64,000 bases of DNA, from positions 61,022 to 125,021 of the forward strand of contig DAOUMA010000006.1 in assembly GCA_034414555.1 (NCBI GenBank). Reading direction: 5' to 3'. Both the position numbers and the translations under genes were made by a program. The notes under the pieces were generated by a model. That model ran no database searches. It saw nothing but the letters and a program-made list of their open reading frames with translations, and was not told where the DNA came from. This stretch comes from CG2-30-46-19 sp034414555 (GTDB taxonomy: Bacteria > Chloroflexota > Dehalococcoidia > GIF9 > AB-539-J10). Positions 21,915 through 30,899 of this stretch are shown here, piece after piece (positions within the stretch are counted from its first letter, which is position 1; every line of letters starts with the position of its first letter).

Positions 21915-23309
21915 ATGAGTCTAGCAGGGAGAAGTCTGGTGAGCATAAATGATGTATCTAACGGTGAAGTAGAAGGTATCCTTTCTTTGGCGGATAAGAT
22001 GCAGGATAGCAAAGGGCGCAAATTAGATTTATGCCAGGGTAAAATTCTGGCAAGCCTATTTTTCGAACCCAGCACGAGAACTCGATTATCTTTTGAAGCT
22101 GCCATGCAAAGGCTCGGTGGCAGTGTCATCGGTGCTGTGGATACTAAGACAACTTCGTTGTCTAAAGGCGAGAGCATCGCTGATATGGCCAGAGTGGTTG
22201 GGAAATATGCCGATATAATTGTTATCAGGCATCCCTGGGAAGGGGCTGCCAGAGTGGCTGCTGAATATGCTGGTGTTCCCGTAATAAATGCCGGGGATGG
22301 CAGTCATGAGCACCCCACGCAGACCTTATGCGACCTCTATACCATTAAGAAAGCAAGGGGGAAGATTAAAGGATTGACTATTGCGCTTTGCGGGGATTTG
22401 AAATATGGAAGAACAACACATTCCCTGGCATATATGTTAGCTAGATTTGGAGCCACTATCGTGTTTTACTCCAGCTCCGGTCTTGGTCCACCGGAGTATG
22501 TCCTTAGAAAGCTGACCACGGAATATAACGGGGTGCTCAGAAGACCTACAGGTCGTAATTTATCCTCGGTGGCTTTAGCCCTAGGAGGTAGTGGCAAAGC
22601 GAGTGCTACCCTGGATGCCATTTATGTTACACCAAGGACCTCCCATGACCTGGCGCTGATACCTGACCTCCGTGCTGAAGTTGACTTGAAAGGGGTGGAT
22701 GCTCTCTACATGACAAGGCTTCAACAGGAGAGATTTTCTGATGCCCAGGGAGATGCCAGGAAAGCTTACCCTGTTGTGGATAAGGGTGTTCTTAAAAGGA
22801 AAGAGCTCAAGCGGGCACTTGTTTTACATCCGCTACCTCGACTTGACGAGATAGCATGCGAAATTGATGCTGACCCGAGAAGTATGTATTTCGAACAAGC
22901 AGCCCATGGGGTAGCAGTGAGGATGGCATTGATAGCTTTGTTACTTGGCGTGCAGCAAGCGGAGGCCCCTGCAGAAAGAACATTGCCTGAGGTAGTCACT
23001 CAGCCTGAAATCTACCGCAGCGATTTAGGTAGTAGGTGTGAAAATCCCGCCTGCGTATCTGTTCATGAAGCTCGCTACATAGCTCCTGAATTCGTTGTTT
23101 GTGGTAACAAGCCTTTAACCCTTAGATGTGTGTATTGCGACTATGAAAAGCAGCCCAACTACGTCGGCAATTTAAAATCTAGGATATATTACGCGTGTCA
23201 AGATATTCGGGCCAGGCAAATCAAAGTCTCTAACAGCGTCTTTTTCGATTCCGAAGAGAAAGCACAGGAGAGAGGCTTTCGTCCTTCAGCAAAAGCGCAA
23301 CAAAGGTAA
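21915..23309 (+). CDS. pyrB: Aspartate carbamoyltransferase fused to a PyrI-like zinc ribbon
   Basis: Makes carbamoyl-aspartate. The catalytic part (to about residue 350) has the carbamoyl-phosphate loop FEPSTRTRLSFE, SLSKGES, HPTQTLCD and HPLPR. Total length is 464 aa, about 150 more than a free PyrB. Part of this is an extra loop around residues 190-220 (NGVLRRPTGRN). The rest is a C-terminal zinc-ribbon-like domain, CENPAC ... LRCVYCDYE, whose C-x4-C plus C-x2-C spacing resembles the PyrI zinc domain that docks on the catalytic subunit. The nucleotide-binding half of PyrI is missing. AGGAGCGG precedes the ATG. Confidence 0.92.
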   Translation: MSLAGRSLVSINDVSNGEVEGILSLADKMQDSKGRKLDLCQGKILASLFFEPSTRTRLSFEAAMQRLGGSVIGAVDTKTTSLSKGESIADMARVVGKYADIIVIRHPWEGAARVAAEYAGVPVINAGDGSHEHPTQTLCDLYTIKKARGKIKGLTIALCGDLKYGRTTHSLAYMLARFGATIVFYSSSGLGPPEYVLRKLTTEYNGVLRRPTGRNLSSVALALGGSGKASATLDAIYVTPRTSHDLALIPDLRAEVDLKGVDALYMTRLQQERFSDAQGDARKAYPVVDKGVLKRKELKRALVLHPLPRLDEIACEIDADPRSMYFEQAAHGVAVRMALIALLLGVQQAEAPAERTLPEVVTQPEIYRSDLGSRCENPACVSVHEARYIAPEFVVCGNKPLTLRCVYCDYEKQPNYVGNLKSRIYYACQDIRARQIKVSNSVFFDSEEKAQERGFRPSAKAQQR

Positions 23310-23313
23310 CGAG

Positions 23314-24762
23314 ATGATACTGATTAAGAATGGGAACTTGATTGACCCTGGCCGGGGTATGAAGCAGGTTGCCGATCTGGTTATTGATGAAGGCAAAATC
23401 ACACAATTGGGAAAGGGGATGCCAATTCAACCAGGGCAAGATGTAATCGATGCCACGGGGTGGGCTGTTTGTCCTGGCTTCATAGACCTTCATTGCCATC
23501 TTCGTGAGCCGGGATTTGAGGAGAAGGAGACAATCGCTACAGGGACAAAGGCAGCCGCCGCAGGTGGCTTTGTTGCCGTCTGTTGCATGGCAAACACAAA
23601 TCCCCCTATTGATAATCGAGCTATGGTGGAGTGGGTGAAGCAGAAGGCTAGCAGAGAAGGTGTTGTTCATGTCTTTCCCATTGGCTGTGTCACCAGGGAC
23701 AGGAAGGGTGAGGAACTTTGTGATATGGCTGAACTGGCTGAAGCTGGAGTAGTTGCTTTCAGTGATGATGGTGCTCCAGTGGTTAGTTCACAAGTTATGC
23801 ATCGTGCTCTTGAGTATGGCCATGCCCTTGGCTTGCCGGTTGTTGACCATTGTGAGGATAGGCGACTGAGTAACGATGGTGTTGTAAATGAAGGCCGGGT
23901 GTCTGCAAAGCTGGGCGTGAAGGGAATCCCGGCGAGTGCGGAGGAAATGATGATAGCCCGGGACCTGGCTCTGGCAAAACTAGCTAATGCCAGGATTCAT
24001 ATTGCCCATGTAAGTACTTGTGGCTCTGTTGAGCTTATACGCCGTGCTAAGGAAGAAGGAATTTTGGTAACTGCTGAGGTTACTCCGCATCATTTGACGC
24101 TGACTGAGGAAAGGGTTATAGCCTCACCGAGCCCCTCTCTTCTCCATAAAGAAGGAGCTGAAAGCTCTCAGCTGTCAGCGGTCAGCTCTTATGATACTAA
24201 TGCCAAGGTAAACCCGCCTTTGCGCACTGAGGATGACATAACTTGCTTGATGGAAAGATTAAAAAATGGGGTGCTTGATGCTATTGCCACTGACCATGCC
24301 CCGCATACTCTGGCAGATAAGGATTGCAGCCTGGAAATGGCTGCCTTTGGCATTAGCGGGTTTGAGACCGCTTTCGGCGCTCTTATGGGCCTGGTTCATA
24401 AAGGGGAGATAAGTTTGGTTACCTTGATTTCCAAGCTGACCTGTGAGCCAGCAAGGATAGTTGGCAAAGACGGCAAATTAGGCATGTTGAAGGTAGGCTC
24501 TTTGGCTAATATCACCATATTTGACCCGGATAGGGAATGGGTGGTGAACAGCAGCAAATTTGCCTCTAAAGGGAAAAACACTCCGTTTGATGGCTGTAAA
24601 TTTAAAGGCAAGGTGATGGCGACCATAGTCGATGGCGAGGTAGTTTATATGGATGACTCACTGAAAAGTCATTGCCATCCTCCTTCTGTCATTGCGAGCG
24701 AAGCGGAGCAAACGGGTTCCCTAAAAATTCGCAGAATTTTCAGGGTGAAGTCTCATGGCTAA
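23314..24762 (+). CDS. pyrC: Dihydroorotase (class I), with repeat-derived insert and tail
   Basis: Cyclises carbamoyl-aspartate to dihydroorotate. DLHCHLREPG binds the two zinc ions, NTNPP and the Lys/Asp positions of the type I enzyme follow, and ATDHAPHT carries the catalytic Asp. 482 aa is about 50 more than usual. A loop of ~20 residues (SPSLLHKEGAESSQ...) sits before YDTNAKVNPPL, and the last ~30 residues (from PPSVIASEAEQ) come from a TCATTGCGAGC repeat. The core is otherwise complete. It lies 4 bp after pyrB, and its last codons overlap carA. Confidence 0.93.
   Translation: MILIKNGNLIDPGRGMKQVADLVIDEGKITQLGKGMPIQPGQDVIDATGWAVCPGFIDLHCHLREPGFEEKETIATGTKAAAAGGFVAVCCMANTNPPIDNRAMVEWVKQKASREGVVHVFPIGCVTRDRKGEELCDMAELAEAGVVAFSDDGAPVVSSQVMHRALEYGHALGLPVVDHCEDRRLSNDGVVNEGRVSAKLGVKGIPASAEEMMIARDLALAKLANARIHIAHVSTCGSVELIRRAKEEGILVTAEVTPHHLTLTEERVIASPSPSLLHKEGAESSQLSAVSSYDTNAKVNPPLRTEDDITCLMERLKNGVLDAIATDHAPHTLADKDCSLEMAAFGISGFETAFGALMGLVHKGEISLVTLISKLTCEPARIVGKDGKLGMLKVGSLANITIFDPDREWVVNSSKFASKGKNTPFDGCKFKGKVMATIVDGEVVYMDDSLKSHCHPPSVIASEAEQTGSLKIRRIFRVKSHG
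24120..24189 (+). repeat. Repeat-like segment inserted in frame in pyrC
   Basis: CCCCTCTCTTCTCC and TCAGCTGTCAGCGGTCAGCTC, low-complexity blocks absent from normal dihydroorotases, lying between ERVI and YDTNAK. Length is a multiple of three, so the frame is kept. Confidence 0.55.
24687..24711 (+). repeat. TCATTGCGAGC repeat (family C) in the pyrC 3' end
   Basis: TGTCATTGCGAGCGAAGCGG and a following AGCAA. The same core occurs at 30001, 51806 and, inverted, at 51978. It encodes the extra PyrC tail. Confidence 0.7.
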
Positions 24763-25894
24763 GAAGGCGATTTTAGTTCTTGAGGATGGCTCGGTTTACG
24801 AAGGGGATGCCTTCGGTGTTGAGGATAATGCCTATGGCGAGGTCGTTTTCAATACCAGCATGACCGGCTATCAGGAGATGCTCACTGACCCTTCTTATGC
24901 CGGGCAGATTCTAGTGCCCACTTATCCCATGATTGGCAACTATGGCATCAATGAATCCGATTTCGAATCGAAGCAAATCCAGGTTAGGGGATTTGCCGTT
25001 CGAGAATACTGCCCCCAGCCAAGCCATTGGCAGAACACAGTTACTTTACATAAGTTTCTACAGGATAACGGTATTCCAGGAATCAGCGGGATAGATACTC
25101 GGGCGTTAACCCGACATATACGCTCCATCGGGGTAATGATGGGGATTATTACCTCAGAGATGACTGCCGAGGAAGCGTTAAGAGAATTGAAGAATTTACC
25201 CCGGTATGATTTTACCGATTTTGTTCACCAGGTTAGCACCGAGAAGGCATATGAGTGGCAATTCGGCAAGCCTGTCGCAGCGAATTTGATTTCCTCTCCC
25301 TTGAAGGGAGAGGATAAAGGTGAGGGTGAAGCGAAGCAATCTCATATCCTGGTTATCGACTATGGCTTGAAATACAACATACTGCGTATCCTGAGTCAAC
25401 TCGGCTGCCAGGCAACTGCTGTCCCGTGCACTACTTCGGCAGAGGATGTATTAGCGATGAATCCCGATGGAATAGTTTTGTCTCCTGGTCCTGGCGACCC
25501 AGCTCTCCTTGATGATATAACGGAGATGGTAATAAAGCTCATGGGCAAAAAACCGATCATGGGCATATGCCTGGGACATCAGCTCATCGGCAAAGCTTTA
25601 GGAGCCAAGACGTTCAAGCTGAAGTTTGGGCACCGTGGTGGCAACCATCCGGTTCGGGACTCGGCTACCGGCAGGGTTTATATCACTGCTCAAAATCATG
25701 GCTATGCCATAGATGCCGATACCTTAAAAGGAGGACTTGAAGTAAGCCATATAAACTTAAACGATGGCACGGTAGAAGGACTCCGTCACCGTGACTTGCC
25801 TATTGTATCCATCCAATACCACTCCGAAGCCTCCCCCGGTCCGCTGGATAACAGGTATCTATTCGAGAGATTTCTGGAGATGGTGAGAGGCTAG
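24755..25894 (+). CDS. carA: Carbamoyl-phosphate synthase, small (glutaminase) subunit
   Basis: Releases ammonia from glutamine and channels it to CarB. The class I glutamine amidotransferase triad is present: Cys in GICLGHQLIG, His and Glu in YHSEASPGP. The N-terminal half starts LVLEDGSVYEGDAFG as usual. Between the two halves, a stretch SSPLKGEDKGEGEAKQS encoded by a palindromic repeat has been inserted without loss of frame. 379 aa. The start lies inside the pyrC tail (8-bp overlap); carB follows after 17 bp. Confidence 0.95.
   Translation: MAKKAILVLEDGSVYEGDAFGVEDNAYGEVVFNTSMTGYQEMLTDPSYAGQILVPTYPMIGNYGINESDFESKQIQVRGFAVREYCPQPSHWQNTVTLHKFLQDNGIPGISGIDTRALTRHIRSIGVMMGIITSEMTAEEALRELKNLPRYDFTDFVHQVSTEKAYEWQFGKPVAANLISSPLKGEDKGEGEAKQSHILVIDYGLKYNILRILSQLGCQATAVPCTTSAEDVLAMNPDGIVLSPGPGDPALLDDITEMVIKLMGKKPIMGICLGHQLIGKALGAKTFKLKFGHRGGNHPVRDSATGRVYITAQNHGYAIDADTLKGGLEVSHINLNDGTVEGLRHRDLPIVSIQYHSEASPGPLDNRYLFERFLEMVRG
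25289..25345 (+). repeat. CCTCTCCC...GGGAGAGG hairpin (family D) inside carA
   Basis: CCTCTCCCTT (25293-25302) faces AAGGGAGAGG (25304-25313), followed by GGTGAGGGTGAA. Inserted in frame in the linker between the CarA domains. Confidence 0.75.
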
Positions 25895-25911
25895 AATAGA
25901 AAAGAGAAGAT

Positions 25912-28900
25912 ATGTCCAAAATATCTAAAGTCTTAGTCATTGGCTCGGGCCCGATAATCATCGGGCAGGCTGCGGAGTTCGATTACTCCGGGACCCAGGC
26001 ATGTCGGGCTCTACGGGAGGAAGGCGTGACCACGGTCTTGGTGAACTCAAATCCGGCGACCATCATGACCGACGAAGGTATCGCCGACATCGTCTATATT
26101 GAGCCGCTCACGGTGGAAGTCTTAGCCCGGGTAATTGAAAGGGAACGCCCCGATGGCTTATTGCCCACACTGGGGGGGCAAACAGGGCTCAATCTGGCGG
26201 TGGAGCTGGCTGATGCCGGCGTACTCGACAAGTATAATGTGCGGTCTCTGGGCACGCCTATAGAAACGATAAAGAAGGCTGAGGAGAGGTCTTTGTTTAA
26301 GCAGCTTCTTATTGATATTGGCGAGCCAGTGCCTGAGAGCGCCACAGTGAAGTCGATTGAGGAAGCGAAAGAGCTGGTGAAATCTATTGGCTTGCCTCTT
26401 ATTGTCCGTCCTTCCTATACCCTGGGGGGCACTGGTGGCGGCATCGCCTACACCACGAAAGAACTGGAACAAATAGTTGCCAACGGCTTAGATACTAGCA
26501 TGAGCCATGAGGTACTGGTTGAACAATGTGTCCTGGGCTGGAAAGAAATTGAATATGAAGTTATGCGGGATGCCGCTGATAGCTGCATTACCATCTGTAA
26601 TATGGAAAACATTGACCCCATGGGTGTGCACACTGGCGACAGCATTGTGATAGCTCCCAGTCAGACTCTCACCGATAAGGAATACCAGATGCTCAGGTCG
26701 GCGAGCATTAACATTATCCGGGCTTTGGGTGTTGAGGGTGGCTGTAACATACAATTTGCCCTTACCCCTCACCCTGTAGTTGCTGAAAAATGGGCTCCCG
26801 ACCAAGTAAAGGTAGAAAAAAGTCAGTATTATGTGATTGAAGTCAACCCGCGTGTCAGTCGTAGCTCAGCCCTTGCCAGCAAAGCCACTGGCTATCCCAT
26901 TGCCCGTGTGGCTGCCAAAATAGCCATAGGCAGGCGGCTCGATGAAATACCTAATAAGGTCACGGGCAAAACGTTGGCGTCTTTTGAGCCAGCCCTGGAT
27001 TACTGCGTGGTTAAAATTCCAAGGTGGCCCTTTGATAAATTTGCCTTAGGCGAACGGGGAATTGGCAGTCAGATGAAAGCTACGGGCGAAGTGATGGCTA
27101 TTGGAAGATGCTTTGAAGCTGCCCTGCAGAAGGCAGTACGCTCCCTGGAATTTGGCAAACGCACCCTTCTTTGGGAAGACCCTGGTTGGAGTAAAGGGGA
27201 AGGGCTTGATTCCCGTCCGCTTCACCCTAATGACTTAAGAATATGGGCCATCATGGCGGCGCTACGAAGGGAGGCTACACCTGAAGAGCTATCCCAGCGC
27301 ACTGGAGTAGACCCCTGGTTTATATATAAGCTTCAGTATATCGTTGACATGGAAAAGCGGCTTCTTTCTGAGCCTTTGACCCCCGAGCTTCTCTGGGAGG
27401 CAAAGCGGCTTGGTTTCAGTGATGAGCAAGTTGGCACATTGGCGGATAGACTGCCAGAGCAGGTGAGGCAAGCCCGTCATGAATGGCATATCCGTCCGGC
27501 ATATAAGATGGTGGATACCTGCGCTGGCGAATTTGATGCTGAAACTCCTTATTTCTACAGCACCTATGAGAAGGAAAATGAAGCTGAGCCCTTGGAAGGC
27601 AGGAAAGCTTTAGTTATTGGAAGTGGCCCGATACGAATCGGGCAGGGGATTGAATTTGATTACTGCTGCGTTCACTCTGCCTGGGCGCTTAATGAGGTGG
27701 GAATGAAAAGCATCCTGGTTAACTCTAATCCAGAGACAGTTTCCACCGATTTCGATACCAGCACCCGTCTTTACTTTGAGGCTCTGGATGAGGAAAGCAT
27801 TCGTGACATAGTTGAAAACGAAGGTGAGTCTGTCCTACCCTCCATCGTTCAGTTTGGCGGTCAGACAGCTATCAACATGGTTGAGCCGTTGGCACGCAGT
27901 AATTTGCCAATACTGGGCTCCAGTGCTGAAGCAATAGATATGGCTGAGGACCGTCATCGCTTTGAAGACTTTCTAGATATGTTGGGTATTCCTCAGCCAC
28001 CGGGAGCTGGCGTGTCATCAATTGAAGAAGCACTGAATGTAGCTAGGTCCTTGGGTTATCCGTTGTTAGTTCGCCCCAGCTATGTCCTCGGTGGCAGAGC
28101 TATGGAAATAGTGCATAATGAGACTGAGATGATTCGCTATCTAACCGAGGCCTTAGAGCTCAATAGCCAGCATCCTGTCCTTATCGACAAGTACTTGCAG
28201 GGCAAGGAGGTTGAGGTAGACGCTGTTAGTGATGGGAAGGAAGTGCTTATCCCGGGCATAATGGAGCATATTGAGCGAGCTGGCGTGCATAGTGGCGATG
28301 CCTTGGCTATCTATCCCGGCGTCAATTTAACCGCGGGGGAAGTAAACACTATGGTGGATTACACCACCAGAATCGGTCTTGCTTTGCAGGTTAAAGGCTT
28401 GATGAACGTTCAAATGCTTATAATGAGGGAAAATGGGCGTTCCTCAGTATATGTTTTTGAGGTAAATCCCCGGGCTAGCAGAACTGTGCCCTTTATCTCC
28501 AAGGTAACTGGAGTTCCCTTGGTACGAATTGCTGTCAAAGTGATGGCTGGTATCAGTCTTGCTGAGCAAGGTTATAACGGCGGGTTGGCGAAGAAGCAAA
28601 AGTTAGTGGGTATAAAGGCTCCTGTTTTCTCTATGTCCAAGCTGATTGGTGTGGATAATTATCTTGGACCTGAGATGAAATCTACCGGTGAAGTGATGGG
28701 TGTTGATCATACTTTTGATTCTGCCTTGGTAAAGGCACTCTTGGCTGCCGGTTTGATGTTGCCTGAGAAGGGAGGGATGTTGCTAAGCGTTGCTGATAGG
28801 GATAAAGCTGAATCACTGCCTTTAATCAAGAAGTTGCACTCGCTTCAACATGGACTTTATGCCACCGAAGGGACTGCAGCTATGATTGAAGCAGCGGGTC

Positions 28901-29199
28901 TCCCGGTAAAAATGGTGACCAAAAAATTAAGTGAAGGGCATCCCAACGTTATTGATGTTATTCAGGATAATTCTGTGGCTGGGGTTATTAACACTGTCAC
29001 CGGAGGTCGGCTTCCCTTGAAGGATGGATTTGATATCCGGCGTGCTGCTGTAGAAAAGAGAATACCGTGCTTTACCTCGTTGGATACTGCCCGTGTAGTT
29101 GTGGAGGCGATGAGTGGTGTCGGTCAAACTTTTAGCGTTCAGCCGTTGAAGGAATACTTAAAGGGAAATCCAGAATCAAAAGCACGAAATACCAAATAA
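25912..29199 (+). CDS. carB: Carbamoyl-phosphate synthase, large subunit
   Basis: Makes carbamoyl phosphate from bicarbonate, ammonia and two ATP. 1095 aa with the two duplicated ATP-grasp halves: VLVIGSGPIIIGQAAEFDYSG begins the first (in pieces) and ALVIGSGPIRIGQGIEFDYC the second at about residue 565. GGTGGGIAY and VEVNPR-type metal loops occur in both. The last ~130 residues (EGTAAMIEAAGL onward) form the MGS-like allosteric domain where UMP or ornithine act. Full length, no insert seen. The extreme end (NPESKARNTK) blends into a repeat-like sequence that continues into the next gap. Confidence 0.96.
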   Translation: MSKISKVLVIGSGPIIIGQAAEFDYSGTQACRALREEGVTTVLVNSNPATIMTDEGIADIVYIEPLTVEVLARVIERERPDGLLPTLGGQTGLNLAVELADAGVLDKYNVRSLGTPIETIKKAEERSLFKQLLIDIGEPVPESATVKSIEEAKELVKSIGLPLIVRPSYTLGGTGGGIAYTTKELEQIVANGLDTSMSHEVLVEQCVLGWKEIEYEVMRDAADSCITICNMENIDPMGVHTGDSIVIAPSQTLTDKEYQMLRSASINIIRALGVEGGCNIQFALTPHPVVAEKWAPDQVKVEKSQYYVIEVNPRVSRSSALASKATGYPIARVAAKIAIGRRLDEIPNKVTGKTLASFEPALDYCVVKIPRWPFDKFALGERGIGSQMKATGEVMAIGRCFEAALQKAVRSLEFGKRTLLWEDPGWSKGEGLDSRPLHPNDLRIWAIMAALRREATPEELSQRTGVDPWFIYKLQYIVDMEKRLLSEPLTPELLWEAKRLGFSDEQVGTLADRLPEQVRQARHEWHIRPAYKMVDTCAGEFDAETPYFYSTYEKENEAEPLEGRKALVIGSGPIRIGQGIEFDYCCVHSAWALNEVGMKSILVNSNPETVSTDFDTSTRLYFEALDEESIRDIVENEGESVLPSIVQFGGQTAINMVEPLARSNLPILGSSAEAIDMAEDRHRFEDFLDMLGIPQPPGAGVSSIEEALNVARSLGYPLLVRPSYVLGGRAMEIVHNETEMIRYLTEALELNSQHPVLIDKYLQGKEVEVDAVSDGKEVLIPGIMEHIERAGVHSGDALAIYPGVNLTAGEVNTMVDYTTRIGLALQVKGLMNVQMLIMRENGRSSVYVFEVNPRASRTVPFISKVTGVPLVRIAVKVMAGISLAEQGYNGGLAKKQKLVGIKAPVFSMSKLIGVDNYLGPEMKSTGEVMGVDHTFDSALVKALLAAGLMLPEKGGMLLSVADRDKAESLPLIKKLHSLQHGLYATEGTAAMIEAAGLPVKMVTKKLSEGHPNVIDVIQDNSVAGVINTVTGGRLPLKDGFDIRRAAVEKRIPCFTSLDTARVVVEAMSGVGQTFSVQPLKEYLKGNPESKARNTK

Positions 29200-29297
29200 T
29201 ATCAAAACCCAAAATCCCAGTGATCCGAGGTGGTTTTGAACTTAGGGCATTGAAATTTTGAATTTGTTTAGAGTTTAGGAATTCGAATTTAGGATTT
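29200..29297 (+). repeat. AT-rich degenerate repeat between carB and pyrK
   Basis: Runs such as AAAACCCAAAATCC, TTGAATTTGTTTAGAG and AATTCGAATTTAGGATTTG look like the degenerate AATTTAG-type repeats common in some environmental genomes. No gene or clear hairpin. Confidence 0.4.
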
Positions 29298-30191
29298 GTG
29301 ATGAGGCAGTCTTTGTGTGCGATAACTTCTAATGTGGAGGTCATGCCAGGCGTGTATCTTATGTGGCTTGATGCGCCTGACATCGCTTCTTCGGCTCAGC
29401 CGGGGCAATTTATTACGGTATGCTGTGAAGGATTGGTATTGCGTCGCCCTTTCAGTGTGCATCAGGTTTTATCCTTGTCCTCTCCCTCGACGGGAGAGGA
29501 TTTAGGTAAGGGTGAGATTGCCCTTCTATTTCAGGTAGTAGGCAAGGGCACCTTTTGGCTATCACAACAGCAGGCGGGCAATAAAATTGACGTTCTCGGA
29601 CCGCTAGGTAAGGGATTTAGCATTGTGCCTGGTTCGAAAAACCTGCTATTGGTAGGTGGAGGCATTGGCATTGCTCCGCTTATTTTCCTGGCTCAATATG
29701 CTTCGCCTCAATATCAGGTGACATTAATTCATGGAGCGAGCACCGCTGCTCAGATTTATCCCTTTTTGTCATTGCCTGTCACCATTAATTCCTCTCCCTC
29801 GAAGGGAGAGGGAAAAGGGGAGGGTGAAAAGCAAAGAAATCTCTTGTCTTTACCAAGCGGAGTTCAATTCATCCCTGTTACTGAGGATGGCAGCGTGGGT
29901 CAGAAAGGCATGGCCACGGATATTCTGCCTGATTTCCTAGACTGGGCTGACCAGGTATTTGCTTGTGGACCTGTGGATATGTATAAGGAGATGGTGGAGA
30001 TGTCATTGCGAGCAAAGCGAGGCAATCTCAAGCTGAAGAAATGTCAGGTTTCCCTGGAGGTGAGGATGGGATGTGGTATCGGAGCTTGTCATAGCTGCAC
30101 TATAAATACCAAGCATGGCTTAAAACAGGTATGCCGTGATGGTCCGGTGTTTGAGATGAACGATGTTCTATGGCAGGAGGTAAGAATATGA
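29298..30191 (+). CDS. pyrK: Dihydroorotate dehydrogenase electron-transfer subunit, with three repeat-derived inserts
   Basis: Passes electrons from dihydroorotate oxidation (PyrD-B, not in the window) to NAD+. FAD-binding RRPFSVH, the NAD-binding GGGIGIAPL loop, and the C-terminal [2Fe-2S] ligands CGIGACHSC ... C are all present. 297 aa is about 40-50 above the usual ~250. The excess lies in three places: SLSSPSTGEDLGKG, SSPSKGEGKGEGEKQ and SLRAKRGNL, each encoded by a short repeat. All keep the frame and avoid the cofactor motifs. The stop overlaps the yjbQ start. Confidence 0.93.
   Translation: MMRQSLCAITSNVEVMPGVYLMWLDAPDIASSAQPGQFITVCCEGLVLRRPFSVHQVLSLSSPSTGEDLGKGEIALLFQVVGKGTFWLSQQQAGNKIDVLGPLGKGFSIVPGSKNLLLVGGGIGIAPLIFLAQYASPQYQVTLIHGASTAAQIYPFLSLPVTINSSPSKGEGKGEGEKQRNLLSLPSGVQFIPVTEDGSVGQKGMATDILPDFLDWADQVFACGPVDMYKEMVEMSLRAKRGNLKLKKCQVSLEVRMGCGIGACHSCTINTKHGLKQVCRDGPVFEMNDVLWQEVRI
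29468..29515 (+). repeat. Family D hairpin inside pyrK, first copy
   Basis: CCTCTCCC (29479-29486) and GGGAGAGG (29492-29499), then GGTAAGGGTGAG. In frame, directly after the FAD motif RRPFSVH. Confidence 0.75.
29787..29842 (+). repeat. Family D hairpin inside pyrK, second copy
   Basis: CCTCTCCCTC and GAAGGGAGAGGG followed by GGGGAGGGTGAA. In frame, in a loop of the NAD domain. Confidence 0.75.
30000..30032 (+). repeat. Family C repeat inside pyrK
   Basis: TGTCATTGCGAGCAAAGCGA then GGCAATCTCA, a fairly complete copy of the TCATTGCGAGC element. Read as MSLRAKRGNL, in frame before the iron-sulfur domain. Confidence 0.75.
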
Positions 30192-30607
30192 CTGTAGTCA
30201 CTAAAAGCATCACATTTAAAACTAAAGGTAGTTGCGACATCATTGATATAACCTCTCAGGTAGCGGGCGAAGTGAGGCAGTCGGGAGTAAGTAATGGCAC
30301 AGTAACCTTGTTTATATCTGGTTCAACAGCGGGGCTCACCACTATTGAATATGAGTCCCGGCTTCTCGAAGATTTCGAAAAAATGTGGGATAGGGTGGTA
30401 CCCCAGAATATTCCTTATGAGCATAACAAAACTTGGGGAGATGGAAATGGCCATTCTCATGTGCGCGCCTCGATGCTTGGGGCTTCGCTGATAGTGCCCT
30501 TTGTAAGCAAAAGATTAACTCTGGGCACCTGGCAGCAAATTGTGTTTATTGATTTCGATGACCGTCCCCGGTCACGTGAGTTGGTGCTCCAGATCATGGG
30601 TGAATGA
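30188..30607 (+). CDS. YjbQ/UPF0047 family protein
   Basis: A 139-aa protein from the ATG at 30188 behind CAGGAGGTAAG. It has the family's GTVTLFISGSTAGLTTIEYE segment in pieces, HNKTWGDGNGHSHVRASMLG and a C-terminal GTWQQIVFIDFD. The conserved His and Asp/Asn residues of this block bind a metal. Some members have thiamine-phosphate-synthase activity in complementation tests; the physiological role is unsettled. It overlaps pyrK by 4 bp and probably closes the pyr operon. Confidence 0.9.
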   Translation: MTVVTKSITFKTKGSCDIIDITSQVAGEVRQSGVSNGTVTLFISGSTAGLTTIEYESRLLEDFEKMWDRVVPQNIPYEHNKTWGDGNGHSHVRASMLGASLIVPFVSKRLTLGTWQQIVFIDFDDRPRSRELVLQIMGE

Positions 30608-30899
30608 ATAACCCAAAATCTCGGAAGCAAACCTAGAATGGTTTGAGATTTCTGTTAAATAGGATTTGTAATCTTCCGCTCTTATTTTGAGCCTAAATTG
30701 TTCGGGCCCAAGGGAATCAGGTAATCTAAAGCTTGATAAACAGCCAGATTTGCTTATTGTTCTATTCCCGTTGCAAAGATGCCTCAAGCATTGAATTAAG
30801 GTCTCGGTATTTCCCCCTTCCTTAGCTTTTCAAACAGCAGGCCGAGGCATCAAGATTTATCCGCCTGTATTACCAAATATGGTAAGATGGGTCACTAAA
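30608..30899. other. Gap without recognised gene
   Basis: About 290 bp between yjbQ and the next gene. I see no convincing coding frame, terminator or repeat here. Confidence 0.5.

Noticed and set aside
24396..29383. Several minus-strand frames inside pyrC, carA and carB
   Set aside because: They are opposite to well-conserved genes and show no ribosome sites or protein-like composition.
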